A model generated the notes under the pieces. That model saw only the letters and a program-made list of their open reading frames with translations, made no database searches and had not been told where the DNA came from. The position numbers were made by a program, and so were the translations under genes. This document shows, piece by piece, positions 5,716-6,171 of a DNA stretch of 6,171 nt (position 1 is the stretch's first letter; every line of letters starts with the position of its first letter). Source of the DNA: an uncultured Oscillospiraceae bacterium (GTDB lineage: Bacteria; Bacillota; Clostridia; Oscillospirales; Oscillospiraceae); the NCBI GenBank assembly GCA_910584805.1, contig CAJUCB010000034.1, positions 13,400 to 19,570 on the forward strand, written 5' to 3'.

Positions 5716-5898
5716 GACTTATACGACCCCTGCTCTCATACAGAATGCCAGGGCAGGGGAGCCGGAGAGAAAGGGGGCGCAGTTTGGCTCCGGTGTGTAA
5801 AGCCAGCTTTTTACATTCGCAATCATGGATGTAGAGAGAGTTCCACCAACTTCGCTGAAACGAAACACAAGCGAAACGGAAAAGAAAAGAGGTATGTT
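5716..5898 (+). promoter_or_regulatory. Long structured 5' leader of the permease gene
   Basis: The leader holds three successive inverted repeats: CCCCTGC/GCAGGGG (5727-5733 with 5753-5759), GGAGCC/GGCTCC (5758-5763 with 5786-5791, with CCGGAG/CTCCGG as an overlapping alternative), and TGTAAA/TTTACA (5796-5801 with 5810-5815, with a short T-run). The first two stems share bases 5758-5759, so the folds compete at their edges. A purine-rich AAGAGG at 5887-5892 is the permease ribosome binding site. This could be a cis-regulatory RNA, but I recognise no riboswitch core. Confidence 0.35.
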
Positions 5899-5902
5899 AT
5901 GA
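5825..5902 (+). CDS. Possible 25-residue leader ORF overlapping the permease start
   Basis: From ATG 5825 the frame runs 25 codons to TGA 5900-5902, overlapping the permease ATG at 5899 as ATGA, the arrangement typical of translational coupling. The peptide (MDVERVPPTSLKRNTSETE and so on) is charged, with no signal or membrane segment and no run of one amino acid as in attenuator leader peptides. No Shine-Dalgarno sequence is visible before it, which is the main argument against translation. It may be chance. Confidence 0.2.
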   Translation: MDVERVPPTSLKRNTSETEKKRGML

Positions 5903-6171
5903 GTAATAGTCCCGAAAAGAAGGGCGTAAGCGCCATTGACTTTTTCTGTATTGGGTTTGGCGCCATCGTCGGGGTCGGCTGGGCCGTGTCTATCAACGGC
6001 TGGATGACCAACTGCGGCGGCCCTGTGCCCGCCGGTATCGGCTATCTGCTGTGCCTGATCATGATGGTCCCTGTGGCTCTGTGCTACTGCGAGCTGGTGC
6101 CTATGATGCCCGTTGCTGGCGGCGGCATGGCCTTTGCATTTAAGGCCTTCAACGATAAGGTCGCTACCATC
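5899..6171 (+). CDS. APC-family amino acid permease (3' truncated by window end)
   Basis: The first 91 residues are present and the frame is open at the window end. A short polar N-terminus (SNSPEKKG) precedes a membrane segment at about 14-33 containing IGFGAIVGVGW, corresponding to the glycine-rich unwound TM1 substrate site of APC transporters. A second segment lies at about 43-63. ELVPMMPVAGGGMAFAF (65-81) matches the conserved E-L-x-x-x-x-P-x-x-G-G motif entering TM3. It should be an inner-membrane amino acid or amine importer or exchanger; the substrate is not predictable from this part. ATG 5899 has AAGAGG (5887-5892) six bases upstream. The nearby ATG at 5894 is too close to that site and runs into a stop after one codon. 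It diverges from the LysR gene, its likely regulator. The family call is firm. Confidence 0.88.
   Translation, partial: MSNSPEKKGVSAIDFFCIGFGAIVGVGWAVSINGWMTNCGGPVPAGIGYLLCLIMMVPVALCYCELVPMMPVAGGGMAFAFKAFNDKVATI

Noticed and set aside
5758..5793. Possible glycine riboswitch because of GCCGGAGAGA
   Set aside because: Only this short word resembles the aptamer; the other conserved segments of a glycine aptamer are not seen.
1..6171. CRISPR array, insertion sequence, tRNA or rRNA gene
   Set aside because: No spaced repeats, transposase frame, terminal repeats or recognisable tRNA/rRNA sequence was found on either strand.

Overview
The window reads as a piece of chromosome from an anaerobic, GC-rich clostridial Firmicute, probably a gut Oscillospiraceae/Ruminococcaceae-type bacterium. 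The grounds are the FprA-type flavoprotein, strong AGGAGG-like ribosome binding sites, sigma-A-like promoters with AT-rich -10 boxes in otherwise GC-rich DNA, and acyl-CoA fermentation genes. The genus cannot be fixed from the sequence alone.

Layout. Bases 1-492 (+) are the 3' end of a flavodiiron protein (FMN-binding flavodoxin domain). It converges on a LuxR-type regulator with a GAF-like sensor region (578-1336, -), and a 15-bp hairpin (511-546) sits between them. Upstream of the LuxR gene, and in the same direction, is an AraC-family regulator with an N-terminal cupin (1494-2432, -). Divergent from it is a two-gene operon: a MaoC-type hot-dog enoyl-CoA hydratase (2601-3038, +), translationally coupled through ATGA to an acetyl-CoA hydrolase/transferase-family CoA-transferase (3035-4378, +). 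A shared 13-bp terminator hairpin (4388-4418) separates this operon from a convergent LysR-family regulator (4422-5321, -). The last gene, cut by the window edge, is an APC-family amino acid permease (5899-6171, +).

How the genes may work together (inference): the CoA-transferase would activate a carboxylic acid to its CoA ester and the MaoC protein would hydrate or dehydrate it. Plausible substrates are (R)-3-hydroxybutyrate/crotonate or a branched dicarboxylate, as in RipA/RipB itaconate degradation. The divergent AraC protein is the obvious candidate regulator. Its intergenic region carries a 17-bp palindrome in which both divergent -10 boxes appear to overlap, plus three copies of a CCGA-ending motif.

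The most interesting stretch is the 577-bp gap between the LysR gene and the permease. It is not empty. It has divergent promoters with a dyad of AGTATA/TATACT boxes, a GC-rich run of nested hairpins without any ATG that ends in a perfect 15-bp terminator (candidate structured RNA, about 5454-5625), a second promoter, and a hairpin-rich permease leader containing a 25-codon ORF whose stop overlaps the permease start. I do not recognise the RNA as a known class.
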